A stretch of 6,341 bases of DNA from Bacillota bacterium. GTDB lineage: Bacteria > Bacillota_E > RBS10-35 > JAJYVN01. A program made the position numbers and the translations under genes. The DNA lies in the NCBI GenBank assembly GCA_021846605.1, contig JAJZWQ010000168.1, positions 1-6,341 of the forward strand, in the 5' to 3' direction. The notes below the pieces were generated by a model. It saw only the letters and a list, made by a program, of their open reading frames with translations. It was not told the origin of the DNA and ran no database searches. Shown here one piece after another: positions 1 to 6,086 of the stretch (positions are counted from its first letter, which is position 1; every line of letters begins with the position of its first letter).

Positions 1-78
1 CGGGAAGCCGGCACGGAGGCACTGCGCCTCGGGTCAGACCGGCGCCTCTACCCGGAAACGGGTGGATGCAAGATTTGA
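1..78 (+). CDS. Possible C-terminal end of an upstream gene (partial)
   Basis: Frame 1 is open from the window edge to a TGA at 76-78 and reads REAGTEALRLGSDRRLYPET followed by GGCKI. The residue mix looks like ordinary protein, and 18 of the 25 sense codons end in G or C. Frame 2 over the same bases is also open and joins the beta-helix reading frame, but it gives an arginine- and cysteine-rich peptide that does not look like a domain. I do not recognise a family from 25 residues. If this is a real gene end, it overlaps the annotated GTG start of the next gene at 62, which would favour a later start for that gene. Confidence is low because the piece is short and both frames are open. Confidence 0.3.
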   Translation, partial: REAGTEALRLGSDRRLYPETGGCKI

Positions 79-2137
79 CTACGGATCTTGCAACGGCCCA
101 TTGGACGGCGGCAGGTGCGCCGGGAGGGAGGGAGAAGTCGCCGCCACTCCTCCCTCGGGGCGGTGGCCTGCGTTGAGATTCTACGTCTCCCCCGCCGGTG
201 ACGACGCCTGGAGCGGCACGCGCCCCGACCCGCGGGCCGACCACGGCGACGGTCCCTTCCGTACGCCGGCACGCGCGCTGGGGGCGGCGCGCGCCCTCCC
301 CCGCCCGCACGACCCAGTCGAGATCCGCCTGCGCTCCGGCACCCACTTCCTGGAGGAGCCGCTGCGCCTGGGGCCCGAGGATTCCGGCACCACCCTGGCC
401 GCCCACCCCGGGGAGCGCCCGGTCTGCAGCGGCGGCCGCCAGATCTCGGGCTGGCGCGACGCGACGGTCCACGGCCGCGCCGCCTGGGCCACCGCGGTGC
501 CGGAGGGCTGGACGTTCCACGAACTCTTTGTGAACGGCGAGCGCCGTTTCCGGCCGCGGCTCCCCAAGGCCGGCTTCCACCGCATCGCCGCCATGCCCGG
601 GGTCACGGCCGAGACCCCGTGGCAGGAGGGCCAGGACCGGTTCGGCTTCGCCCCGGGCGATATCTGCGCCGACTGGCGCAATCTCGCCGACATCGAGGCG
701 GTGGTGCTGCACTTCTGGGTCGATTCGCACCTGCCGGTCGCCGCCGTCGACGCGGCCGACGGCCTGGTCCGTTTCAGCCGCTCCAGCATTTTCCGCCTCA
801 CCGACAACTTCCGGCAGGGGGGTGCACGCTACTACCTGGACAACGTCTTCGAGGCGCTGACGGAGCCCGGCGAGTGGTACCTGGATCACCCTACCCACAC
901 CCTCTACTACCTGCCTTTGCCCGGCGAGGACCCGCAGCGAGCGGAGGTCATCGCCCCCGTACTGTCGCAGTTGATCCGTCTGGAGGGCCTGCCGGGGGAA
1001 GCCGGCGTCCACGCAGGGGCCCCCGCGCCGCAGGCCGGCGACGACGACGACGCGCACGTGCGGCCCGTCTCCGGCGTCCTGCTCCAGGGGCTCACCTTCG
1101 CCCACGCCGAGTGGCGGCTCCCGGCGGGGGGCCGCGGGTGCGCTCCCCAGGCCGCCGCCGACGTGCCCGCGGCCGTGTATCTGGAGCACGCGCACGGCTG
1201 CGCGCTGCGCGATTGCACGATCGCCCGCTGCGGCACGTACGCCGTCGCTGTGGGGCCGGGCTGCCGGGACACGGCGATTCACGGCAACCGCCTCGCCGAT
1301 CTCGGCGCCGGGGGCGTCAAGGTCGCCGCCGGCAGCAGCGGCACGCGCATCACCCGCAACGAGATCACGGGGTGCGGCCGCACCTTCCACGCCAGCGTCG
1401 GCGTTCTCATCCTCAACAGCGGCGACAACGTCGTGGCGGACAACGCCATCTCCGACCTGTACTACACCGGGGTCTCCGTCGGCTGGGTCTGGGGTTACGG
1501 CGAAAGCGCCGCCCGCGGCAATCGCATCGAGCGCAACCACATCCACAACATCGGCCAGGGCATGCTGAACGATATGGGCGGCATCTACACCCTGGGCGTC
1601 TCGCCGGGCACGGTCCTACGCGGCAACCTCATCCACGACATCCGTTCGGACGGCTACGGGGGCTGGGGCATCTACCTCGACGAGGGCAGCACGGGGATCC
1701 TGGTGCAGGACAATCTGGTATACCGCACCAAGACGGGCGGCTTCCACCAGCACTACGGGCGCGAGAACACGATCAGGAACAACATCTTCGCCTTCGCGGC
1801 CGAGGGGCAGATCCAGCGCTCGCGCATCGAGGACCACGTGTCGTTCACCTTCGAGGGCAACATCGTCCTCTGGGACCGCGGGCCGCTGCTGCACGGCGCC
1901 TGGCGGGAGCCAGCCGCGCACTTCCGCCGCAACCTGTACTGGGACGCCTCCGGCAGACCCGCCGACTGCGGCGGGGGCCGCACGTGGGAGGCGTGGCGGG
2001 CGCTGGGCATGGACGAGGGGTCACAGGTGGCGGATCCGCGCTTTGCCGGCCCGGCGGAGGGGGATTTCACTCTGCCGCCGGACTCGCCCGCGCTACGGCT
2101 CGGGTTCGTGCCCTTCCGGGCCGGACCTGAGGGGTAA
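62..2137 (+). CDS. Right-handed parallel beta-helix protein, probable carbohydrate-active enzyme (GH141-like)
   Basis: The protein has up to 691 residues. The family-like sequence begins at residue 38 with LRFYVSPAGDDAWSG, the usual opening of large beta-helix enzymes. A VNGERRFRPRLP segment follows at 157-168, and EWYLD...LYYLP at about 271-285 is typical of the N-terminal half. Beta-helix coils run from about 336 to 615 with repeated G-N-x-I/L and aromatic/Gly turns. The best-conserved part is NDMGGIYTLG (Asp504), YGGWGIYLDEGS (Asp540) and GGFHQHYG (His562, His564). The tail DPRF...GDFTLPPDSPAL (658 on) closes the fold. Such proteins usually act on plant or microbial polysaccharides. In GH141 two aspartates are proposed as catalytic, and Asp504 and Asp540 are candidates by analogy only. 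No signal peptide is visible. The GTG at 62 has only a weak ribosome binding site, and residues 1-37 do not resemble the family. A TTG at 173, preceded by GGTGG at a 6-base spacing, would start exactly at the conserved region. The frame is also open back to the window edge. The fold is secure; substrate and start are not. Confidence 0.88.
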   Translation: MDARFDYGSCNGPLDGGRCAGREGEVAATPPSGRWPALRFYVSPAGDDAWSGTRPDPRADHGDGPFRTPARALGAARALPRPHDPVEIRLRSGTHFLEEPLRLGPEDSGTTLAAHPGERPVCSGGRQISGWRDATVHGRAAWATAVPEGWTFHELFVNGERRFRPRLPKAGFHRIAAMPGVTAETPWQEGQDRFGFAPGDICADWRNLADIEAVVLHFWVDSHLPVAAVDAADGLVRFSRSSIFRLTDNFRQGGARYYLDNVFEALTEPGEWYLDHPTHTLYYLPLPGEDPQRAEVIAPVLSQLIRLEGLPGEAGVHAGAPAPQAGDDDDAHVRPVSGVLLQGLTFAHAEWRLPAGGRGCAPQAAADVPAAVYLEHAHGCALRDCTIARCGTYAVAVGPGCRDTAIHGNRLADLGAGGVKVAAGSSGTRITRNEITGCGRTFHASVGVLILNSGDNVVADNAISDLYYTGVSVGWVWGYGESAARGNRIERNHIHNIGQGMLNDMGGIYTLGVSPGTVLRGNLIHDIRSDGYGGWGIYLDEGSTGILVQDNLVYRTKTGGFHQHYGRENTIRNNIFAFAAEGQIQRSRIEDHVSFTFEGNIVLWDRGPLLHGAWREPAAHFRRNLYWDASGRPADCGGGRTWEAWRALGMDEGSQVADPRFAGPAEGDFTLPPDSPALRLGFVPFRAGPEG
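67..92. repeat. Perfect 8-bp inverted repeat with 10-base spacer
   Basis: TGCAAGAT at 67-74 is matched exactly by ATCTTGCA at 85-92, with a 10-base spacer. The stop codon of the possible upstream gene lies in the spacer (76-78). No run of T follows, so this is not a standard intrinsic terminator. It could be an RNA hairpin at a gene end or a binding site for a dimeric regulator ahead of the beta-helix gene. The symmetry is seen directly; the role is inferred. Confidence 0.4.
124..156. repeat. GC-rich inverted repeat covering a purine tract upstream of the TTG at 173
   Basis: GAGGGAGG at 124-131 can pair with CCTCCCTC at 149-156 across a 17-base loop. The left arm is part of a purine run that looks like a Shine-Dalgarno sequence, but no ATG or GTG follows at the right distance. 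If translation starts at the TTG at 173, this stem lies in the 5' leader. If it starts at the GTG at 62, the stem is inside coding sequence. There is no T tract, so it is not a terminator. In DNA this rich in G and C, such pairing can arise by chance. Confidence 0.25.
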
Positions 2138-2208
2138 CATGGAAGCGCCTCCCGCCCCCATGTGTACCTGTTTACCGAACCGCGTCGGACGGGCGGGGGC
2201 AGGCGGGG
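2138..2208. other. Convergent intergenic spacer
   Basis: These 71 bases separate the end of the beta-helix gene from the end of the small minus-strand gene. A C-rich block at 2146-2159 faces a G-rich block at 2191-2208, and CGCCT (2146-2150) can pair with AGGCG (2201-2205). The remaining pairing is imperfect, the loop is about 40 bases and no T run follows on either strand. A bidirectional terminator would be expected between convergent genes, but this sequence does not clearly provide one. Confidence 0.3.
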
Positions 2209-2511
2209 TCAAGTGTAGCCGCTCACGACTTTTGTCGCATAATTCCAGGACTCCTCCCACCTTGCCAGCGGTGGACCATTCTGCCAGTCCAGCAGGGCTT
2301 GCAGCGCTGCAGCCAACGCGGCCTCCCGAGCGCCGATGGCCTCCACCGCGACGCGGGCCAAGCGCCGATAGCGGTCCCGGTCGATGCGCGTGTTCTGCTC
2401 CCACTGGGGTCCGTCATCGTCGCGCCAAGAATCGTGCGGGCCATCTTCGTCCCACAACACCCGCGCCAGCGATTCTACGGCGGCTTCTTCGTCGTCTGCT
2501 GCGGTGCCCAA
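2209..2511 (-). CDS. Small acidic hypothetical protein (100 aa)
   Basis: This is a 100-residue protein that I cannot assign to a named family. The N-terminal half is acidic and tryptophan-rich (LARVLWDEDG, DSWRDDDGPQW). A helix-like stretch follows, with YRRLARVAVEAIGAREAALA and then ALQALLDW. The order 'LAR-x-LW ... W ... YRRLAR-x-A-x-EAI' is reminiscent of short proteins of unknown function common in actinobacterial and phage genomes; this is an impression, not a match. The start is TTG at 2511, supported by GAGGG seven bases upstream (2519-2523). The stop is TGA at 2209. No membrane segment or signal peptide is seen. It lies beside the transposase relic, and GC drops locally (33 of 60 bases at 2221-2280, against 44 of 60 at 301-360), which suggests acquired DNA. 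The opposite strand is also open here, so coding status is probable rather than certain. Confidence 0.5.
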   Translation of the reverse strand: MGTAADDEEAAVESLARVLWDEDGPHDSWRDDDGPQWEQNTRIDRDRYRRLARVAVEAIGAREAALAAALQALLDWQNGPPLARWEESWNYATKVVSGYT

Positions 2512-2518
2512 CGTGCAT

Positions 2519-2523
2519 CCCTC
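2519..2523 (-). promoter_or_regulatory. Ribosome binding site supporting a TTG start
   Basis: GAGGG on the minus strand lies seven bases before the TTG at 2511. A nearby ATG (2520-2518) is in another frame and overlaps the site. This spacing is the main reason to accept the TTG as the start of the 100-residue protein. Confidence 0.45.
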
Positions 2524-2556
2524 TATAGGGGGCGACCGACTACCCGGGTTTCCTCA

Positions 2557-2670
2557 CTCCAGGAGACTGGGGTGCAGGTCTCCGATGCGGACCTGCAGGC
2601 GGTCCACATTGAACGCTGCCCCTTCCACGGCGAGTGGAACTATGTCATCCGTCCCCACAATCTGTCCTGA
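2557..2670 (+). pseudogene. C-terminal remnant of an ISAzo13/Rhodopirellula-type transposase
   Basis: The frame reads LQETGVQVSDADLQAVHIER, then CPFHGEWNYVIRPHNLS and a TGA at 2668-2670. This matches the C-terminal signature I know from ISAzo13-family (DDE_Tnp_ISAZ013, 'Rhodopirellula transposase') proteins, where a 'G-[IV]-x-V-SD' segment leads to 'FHGEWNYTI-x-P' at the end of the protein. FHGEWNY is at 2623-2643. A full transposase has about 400 residues. Only about 37 codons remain, and no DDE catalytic core lies upstream, where the minus-strand small gene occupies the space. A TTR triplet at 2539-2547 might be a further relic of the segment that normally comes before it, joined after a small deletion. 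The gene cannot make an active enzyme. I saw no clear terminal inverted repeat in the 20 bases before the end of mtaB. Confidence 0.7.
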
Positions 2671-2689
2671 CTTGTTGTCTTCCGGCTCC

Positions 2690-4096
2690 TCAGTCCCCGG
2701 CGGGATACTCCTCCGGCAGGAAGGTAGCGGGGTACTCTGCCGCCACCGACGACCAGAGTTCCTCCAGCGAGGCTGGCAGCGCGTCCAGCGCGCGGCGGAA
2801 ACGGTCCAGCCAGCGCGCCTCGCGCTCAGACAGGGACAACTGTCCGTTTTCCGCCGCGGCGGCCAGGCGTTCCGCCGCCACCTCCACCGCCCGGCGCGAG
2901 CGCGCGTAGTCGGGATCGCCGTCCTGGGGCGCGGAGACGATGGCCCGGGCGATGTCGAAGGCCACCTCCGGGGCCAGGACGAAGGCCTGAGGACTCAGGA
3001 AGGCGTCCGAGCGGGTGAGCAGGTCCCGGAGCAACGCTCCGTGGCCTGCCTCGGTGGCCACGTTGAGCAGGCGGCAGTCATAGGCGAGCATCTCGGCCAT
3101 GACCACAGGCGCCTGCCCACCCAGCAGGCGCATGTTCTGCACCGACTCGTTGCTCCAGAGGTCGGCCAGGGCGGCGGCCACGTTGCCCATCGGGCTGGAG
3201 TGAGCGCAGGCGCTGGTCTTGCCCTCCATGGAGATGGGGGTGCCGGTCACCAGCTTGGTGACCACCCCCTCGTAGCCGCAGTCCTTGCTCGGGCCGCAGG
3301 CGCCGCACTCGAAGGCGACCAGGGAGCGGGCGGCGGCCACGGCCCGCACCAGCGCGGCGAAGACCTCGGGCACGTAGCCCATGTCCGCTAGGCGCATGGC
3401 GGTGTTGGCGTGGGCGCAGTCGGTGTCTCCCCCCGGCACGGCCCCGTCGGCCCGGGCGATGGCCGTGATCTGCCGCCAGAGGAAGGCCACGTCCCGGCTC
3501 CCGAGCACGCCGACGGCCAGCAGGACCGCCGGCAGATCGCAGGCCATGATGGCCGGATCGGAGAGCTCCTTGCCGCCCGTGGATTCGATGGACAGGATGT
3601 CCGCCCCGGCGGCGGCGCAGCGCCGGAAGCTCTCCAGCATGGCCTCAAGTTCAGAACCCGCGCGCCGGAGCGGCGGCCGCACCCGATCCCGGATGTCGGC
3701 CACCGTCACCCGCAGGGCGCACGGGATGCCCTGCTGGTCATGGAAGCGGTCGAGCACCGCGCGCACCTCGGCCGTGAGGGCTTCGCCCCAGGCGGGTTGC
3801 GCCGTGAACTCGAAGACGTGCTCCAGTTCCAGCACCACGCCCGGCACGCGCAGGGCGGCCGCACGCTCAAGGCAGCCCTCCGCCATCTGGCGGAACTGGG
3901 CCAGGGCCTCCGGGAGGGTGGCCGCGTTCACAGCCATCGGGGGCAAGGTGAAGTTGATTTCGGGGAAGACCTGCCCGCCGCCCACGAGCAAGTCGTACCC
4001 GCAGCGCACCGGCAGCAACGCTCGGCCCGGAACCGCGTCCTGCCAGCGGGCGTAGGCGGTCTCGCGGTAACGGGCCGGCCCGGCCCCTTCGCCCAT
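2690..4096 (-). CDS. mtaB: Methanol:corrinoid methyltransferase, MtaB family
   Basis: The 468-residue protein matches MtaB (about 460 residues in Methanosarcina) over its whole length. MtaB is a TIM-barrel zinc enzyme that activates methanol and passes its methyl group to the Co(I) corrinoid of MtaC in the cytoplasm. The landmarks are FPEINFTLPPM (44-54), VVLELEHV (87-94), ILSIESTGGKE (167-177), GDTDCAHANTAM (223-234), KDCGYEG (271-277), SMEGKTSACAHS (289-300) and DLWSNESVQ (312-320). The zinc ligands known from M. barkeri MtaB (Glu164, Cys220, Cys269) correspond to Glu171, Cys227 and Cys273 here. Two further cysteines, 264 and 267, lie just before the third ligand. The start is ATG at 4096, with AGGAAGGGG ten bases upstream. 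The frame stays open to 4255, but that extension overlaps the preceding gene and looks unlike protein. The gene lies 79 bases after the activator gene and is probably cotranscribed with it. MtaC and MtaA are absent from the window. Family assignment is secure; methanol as the actual substrate in this bacterium is inferred. Confidence 0.93.
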   Translation of the reverse strand: MGEGAGPARYRETAYARWQDAVPGRALLPVRCGYDLLVGGGQVFPEINFTLPPMAVNAATLPEALAQFRQMAEGCLERAAALRVPGVVLELEHVFEFTAQPAWGEALTAEVRAVLDRFHDQQGIPCALRVTVADIRDRVRPPLRRAGSELEAMLESFRRCAAAGADILSIESTGGKELSDPAIMACDLPAVLLAVGVLGSRDVAFLWRQITAIARADGAVPGGDTDCAHANTAMRLADMGYVPEVFAALVRAVAAARSLVAFECGACGPSKDCGYEGVVTKLVTGTPISMEGKTSACAHSSPMGNVAAALADLWSNESVQNMRLLGGQAPVVMAEMLAYDCRLLNVATEAGHGALLRDLLTRSDAFLSPQAFVLAPEVAFDIARAIVSAPQDGDPDYARSRRAVEVAAERLAAAAENGQLSLSEREARWLDRFRRALDALPASLEELWSSVAAEYPATFLPEEYPAGD

Positions 4097-4106
4097 TTGC
4101 CTGTCA

Positions 4107-4115
4107 CCCCTTCCT
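4107..4115 (-). promoter_or_regulatory. Ribosome binding site of mtaB
   Basis: AGGAAGGGG on the minus strand lies ten bases before the ATG at 4096. It fixes the mtaB start and rules out the longer open frame reaching 4255, which would begin inside the activator gene. Confidence 0.6.
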
Positions 4116-4142
4116 GTATGCGCGTAACCGGCTCGGAGGGCC

Positions 4143-4160
4143 CTTCCCCTGTGGGGGAAG
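4143..4160. repeat. Perfect 7-bp stem-loop between the activator gene and mtaB
   Basis: CTTCCCC (4143-4149) and GGGGAAG (4154-4160) form an exact 7-bp stem with a 4-base loop. It lies in the 79-base spacer, 15 bases after the activator stop codon. No T run follows on the minus strand, so it is unlikely to be a strong intrinsic terminator. An RNA processing or stability element that sets different levels of the two proteins is a reasonable inference. Confidence 0.45.
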
Positions 4161-4175
4161 CGGCATACTGCGGAT

Positions 4176-6086
4176 TCACTCCCCGAACGCCAAGGCTTCC
4201 ATGAAGACGGCTTGGAATCCAGGATGGATGGACAGCTCCACATACTCCACCGCATCGCGCAAGACGGTGGCCTCCTCGCGGGCGGAACGCACCAGCAGGG
4301 CCAGCTTGGCGCCGGTGCCGGAGGCGTTGCCGACGCTGCGCACCGCCTGTGGGGGCACGGCCGGCAACAACCCGAGTTTCAGTGCACTGCCCGGATCCAG
4401 GTAGTTGCCGAAGGCACCCGCCAGGAGCACCTCGCCCAAGTCCGTCGCTTGAATGCCGGCGGTCTGCAGCAGGATCTCACAGGCGGCCCGCACGGCCCCC
4501 TTGGCAAGCTGCAGTTGGCGGACATCCCCCTGGGTGAGCACCACGCGGCCGTCGGCCTCAGCCAGCACCACGCCACCGGGCGGTCCGGCCCAACGCACCC
4601 CGGCGCGTGCCGCAGCGGACCACCGCTCCGGAGGCGGCAACAGCCCGCTGGGCAGGACGACGCCCAAATCCGCCAACGTGCACACGGCGTCAATCAGACC
4701 CGAACCGCAGACTCCCGTTGCTGCCGAGCCTCCGACCGTCTCAACGCGCAGTTGGCCGTCTTCCCAGCGCACGCGGCTTACGGCTCCGTCTCGGGCCACG
4801 GTGCCGCACGAAATGTTGCCGCCCTCGAAGGCCGGACCCGCGGCCGCGGAACAGGCCAGCAATCGTCCCCTCCGCCCCAGAACGATCTCCGCGTTGGTGC
4901 CGATGTCCAGGAACAACCGCCAGCGGTCGTCATGCGCGAGACCGCTGGCCAGCAGACCGGCGATGGCATCAGCCCCGACGAAGCCCGCCACATTGGGCAG
5001 CACATAGACGCGGCCGCGTGGGTGGATCGGCAGGCCGACCTCGGCTGCGGGCAGGTCCAACGCCTCGGTTACCACCGGGGCAAAGGGAGAGACGGCCAGC
5101 GATGAGGCATCCAGTCCCAGGAAGAGGTGGTGCATGCAGGTGTTGGCGGCGACAGTCACCTCATACACCGCCTCCGGCTGGCACTTCGCCTCGCGACACG
5201 CCCGCACGATGATGCGGGCGACGGCACCCACCACCAGATCACGCAGCCGTGTCAGGTTGTGCCGATCATCCAGGATCGCGTGCAGGCGCGAGATGATGTC
5301 GGCGCCAAAGGACGCCTGGGGGTTCATTGCCGACGCCGCCGCGAGTTGCCGGCCACTGCGGAGGTCCATCAGGTAGCCGACGATCGTCGTCGTGCCGATA
5401 TCCACGGCCATCCCGTACAAGGGTGGCGCGGCCACGGCTCCGCTGGCGCAAGGTCGAACGTCCACAACGTCCTCGCCGATCACCACCACCGCCAGCGCTT
5501 CGCCGTCCGCCGTCGCGCCACCGCCTGCGGATAAGCTGCGCAGCACCGCCAGAGGGAGGCTCAACGCCCCGATCTCATGGCGCAAGCGGGTCGTGATCGC
5601 GGTAGGGGAGTGCAGCGTTTCCGCCGGGAGTTGGCAGTGCACCGTATGGACGCAGGGGTCCGGTTCAACCCCGGCCAGATCGGTCGCCGCCATCTTCCAC
5701 CAGTCCACCCGCGCCGGCGGCAGCAGCCGCAATGTGGCATCCGTTCCAAGTCGCGCGCGGCACGCCAGCCGCACTCCGGCCGCCAAGTCTCCGGAGCCGA
5801 TCAACTCCCGCTCCACCGCCGTCGGGGCTGGCGGGTCCCCCACGAACGCCACGCGGCACTTGCCGCACAACTTGCGCCCGCCGCATGGGGCCTCCAGGGC
5901 GATGGCCGCTTCCGTCGCCGCCTCCAGGGCGACGGTCCCCGCCGGGACCCGCGCCGACGCCCCCAGCGGGAGAAAGCGAACTTCCACCATGGCGAGCGAC
6001 AGACCGTCGGGGGTGGCGGGACCGTCCAGGCGGGCGGCTCCGGCTTCGGTTTGCAAGGGCGCGCCCGCGTCCTCCGCCTCGGCCAT
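4176..6086 (-). CDS. RACo-type reductive activator of corrinoid proteins (2Fe-2S ferredoxin plus ASKHA ATPase)
   Basis: The 636-residue protein has the full architecture of RACo/RamA-like activators of the DUF4445 (ASKHA) group that carry a 2Fe-2S cluster. Residues 34-125 form a plant-type ferredoxin domain with Cys68, Cys74, Cys77 and Cys109 (C-x5-C-x2-C ... C) for the cluster. A linker of about 100 residues follows. The ATPase begins with MAVDIGTTTIVGYLMD (226-241), a phosphate-binding loop of the actin/Hsp70 type. LFLDIGTNAEIVL (391-403), GVCGSGLIDAV (458-468) and LLAGAFGNYLDP (554-565) are further family motifs, and the C-terminus ends FMEALAFGE. These enzymes reduce inactive Co(II) corrinoid to Co(I) at the cost of ATP, restarting methyl transfer. 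The start is ATG at 6086, with AGGAG eleven bases upstream. A second ATG at 5990 (residue 33) would start right at the ferredoxin domain but has no evident ribosome binding site. The 33-residue N-terminal extension is Ala/Gly-rich and probably disordered. It is the first visible gene of the operon with mtaB, so the likely client is an MtaC-like corrinoid protein encoded elsewhere. Its exact partner cannot be read from the sequence. Confidence 0.93.
   Translation of the reverse strand: MAEAEDAGAPLQTEAGAARLDGPATPDGLSLAMVEVRFLPLGASARVPAGTVALEAATEAAIALEAPCGGRKLCGKCRVAFVGDPPAPTAVERELIGSGDLAAGVRLACRARLGTDATLRLLPPARVDWWKMAATDLAGVEPDPCVHTVHCQLPAETLHSPTAITTRLRHEIGALSLPLAVLRSLSAGGGATADGEALAVVVIGEDVVDVRPCASGAVAAPPLYGMAVDIGTTTIVGYLMDLRSGRQLAAASAMNPQASFGADIISRLHAILDDRHNLTRLRDLVVGAVARIIVRACREAKCQPEAVYEVTVAANTCMHHLFLGLDASSLAVSPFAPVVTEALDLPAAEVGLPIHPRGRVYVLPNVAGFVGADAIAGLLASGLAHDDRWRLFLDIGTNAEIVLGRRGRLLACSAAAGPAFEGGNISCGTVARDGAVSRVRWEDGQLRVETVGGSAATGVCGSGLIDAVCTLADLGVVLPSGLLPPPERWSAAARAGVRWAGPPGGVVLAEADGRVVLTQGDVRQLQLAKGAVRAACEILLQTAGIQATDLGEVLLAGAFGNYLDPGSALKLGLLPAVPPQAVRSVGNASGTGAKLALLVRSAREEATVLRDAVEYVELSIHPGFQAVFMEALAFGE

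Noticed and set aside
1039..1052. Short GAC repeat (tandem aspartate codons)
   Set aside because: Only four consecutive codons inside a linker of the beta-helix protein; too short to be a meaningful repeat.
619..2130. 503-codon frame within the beta-helix gene, same strand
   Set aside because: It is extremely arginine-rich and repeats no fold; it is a frame-shifted reading of the beta-helix gene.
2384..3391. 335-codon plus-strand frame crossing the scar and the end of mtaB
   Set aside because: It merges unrelated regions, runs antisense to mtaB and has low-complexity composition. The real coding trace on this strand is the other frame, ending at 2670.
4097..4255. N-terminal extension of mtaB to 4255
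   Set aside because: It overlaps the end of the activator gene, does not resemble MtaB, and the ATG at 4096 has a proper ribosome binding site and gives the usual family length.
3410..5105. Plus-strand open frames at 3410-4204 and 4212-5105
   Set aside because: Their Gly/His/Arg/Gln-rich translations have no motif and lie opposite mtaB and the activator gene, which are clear family members.
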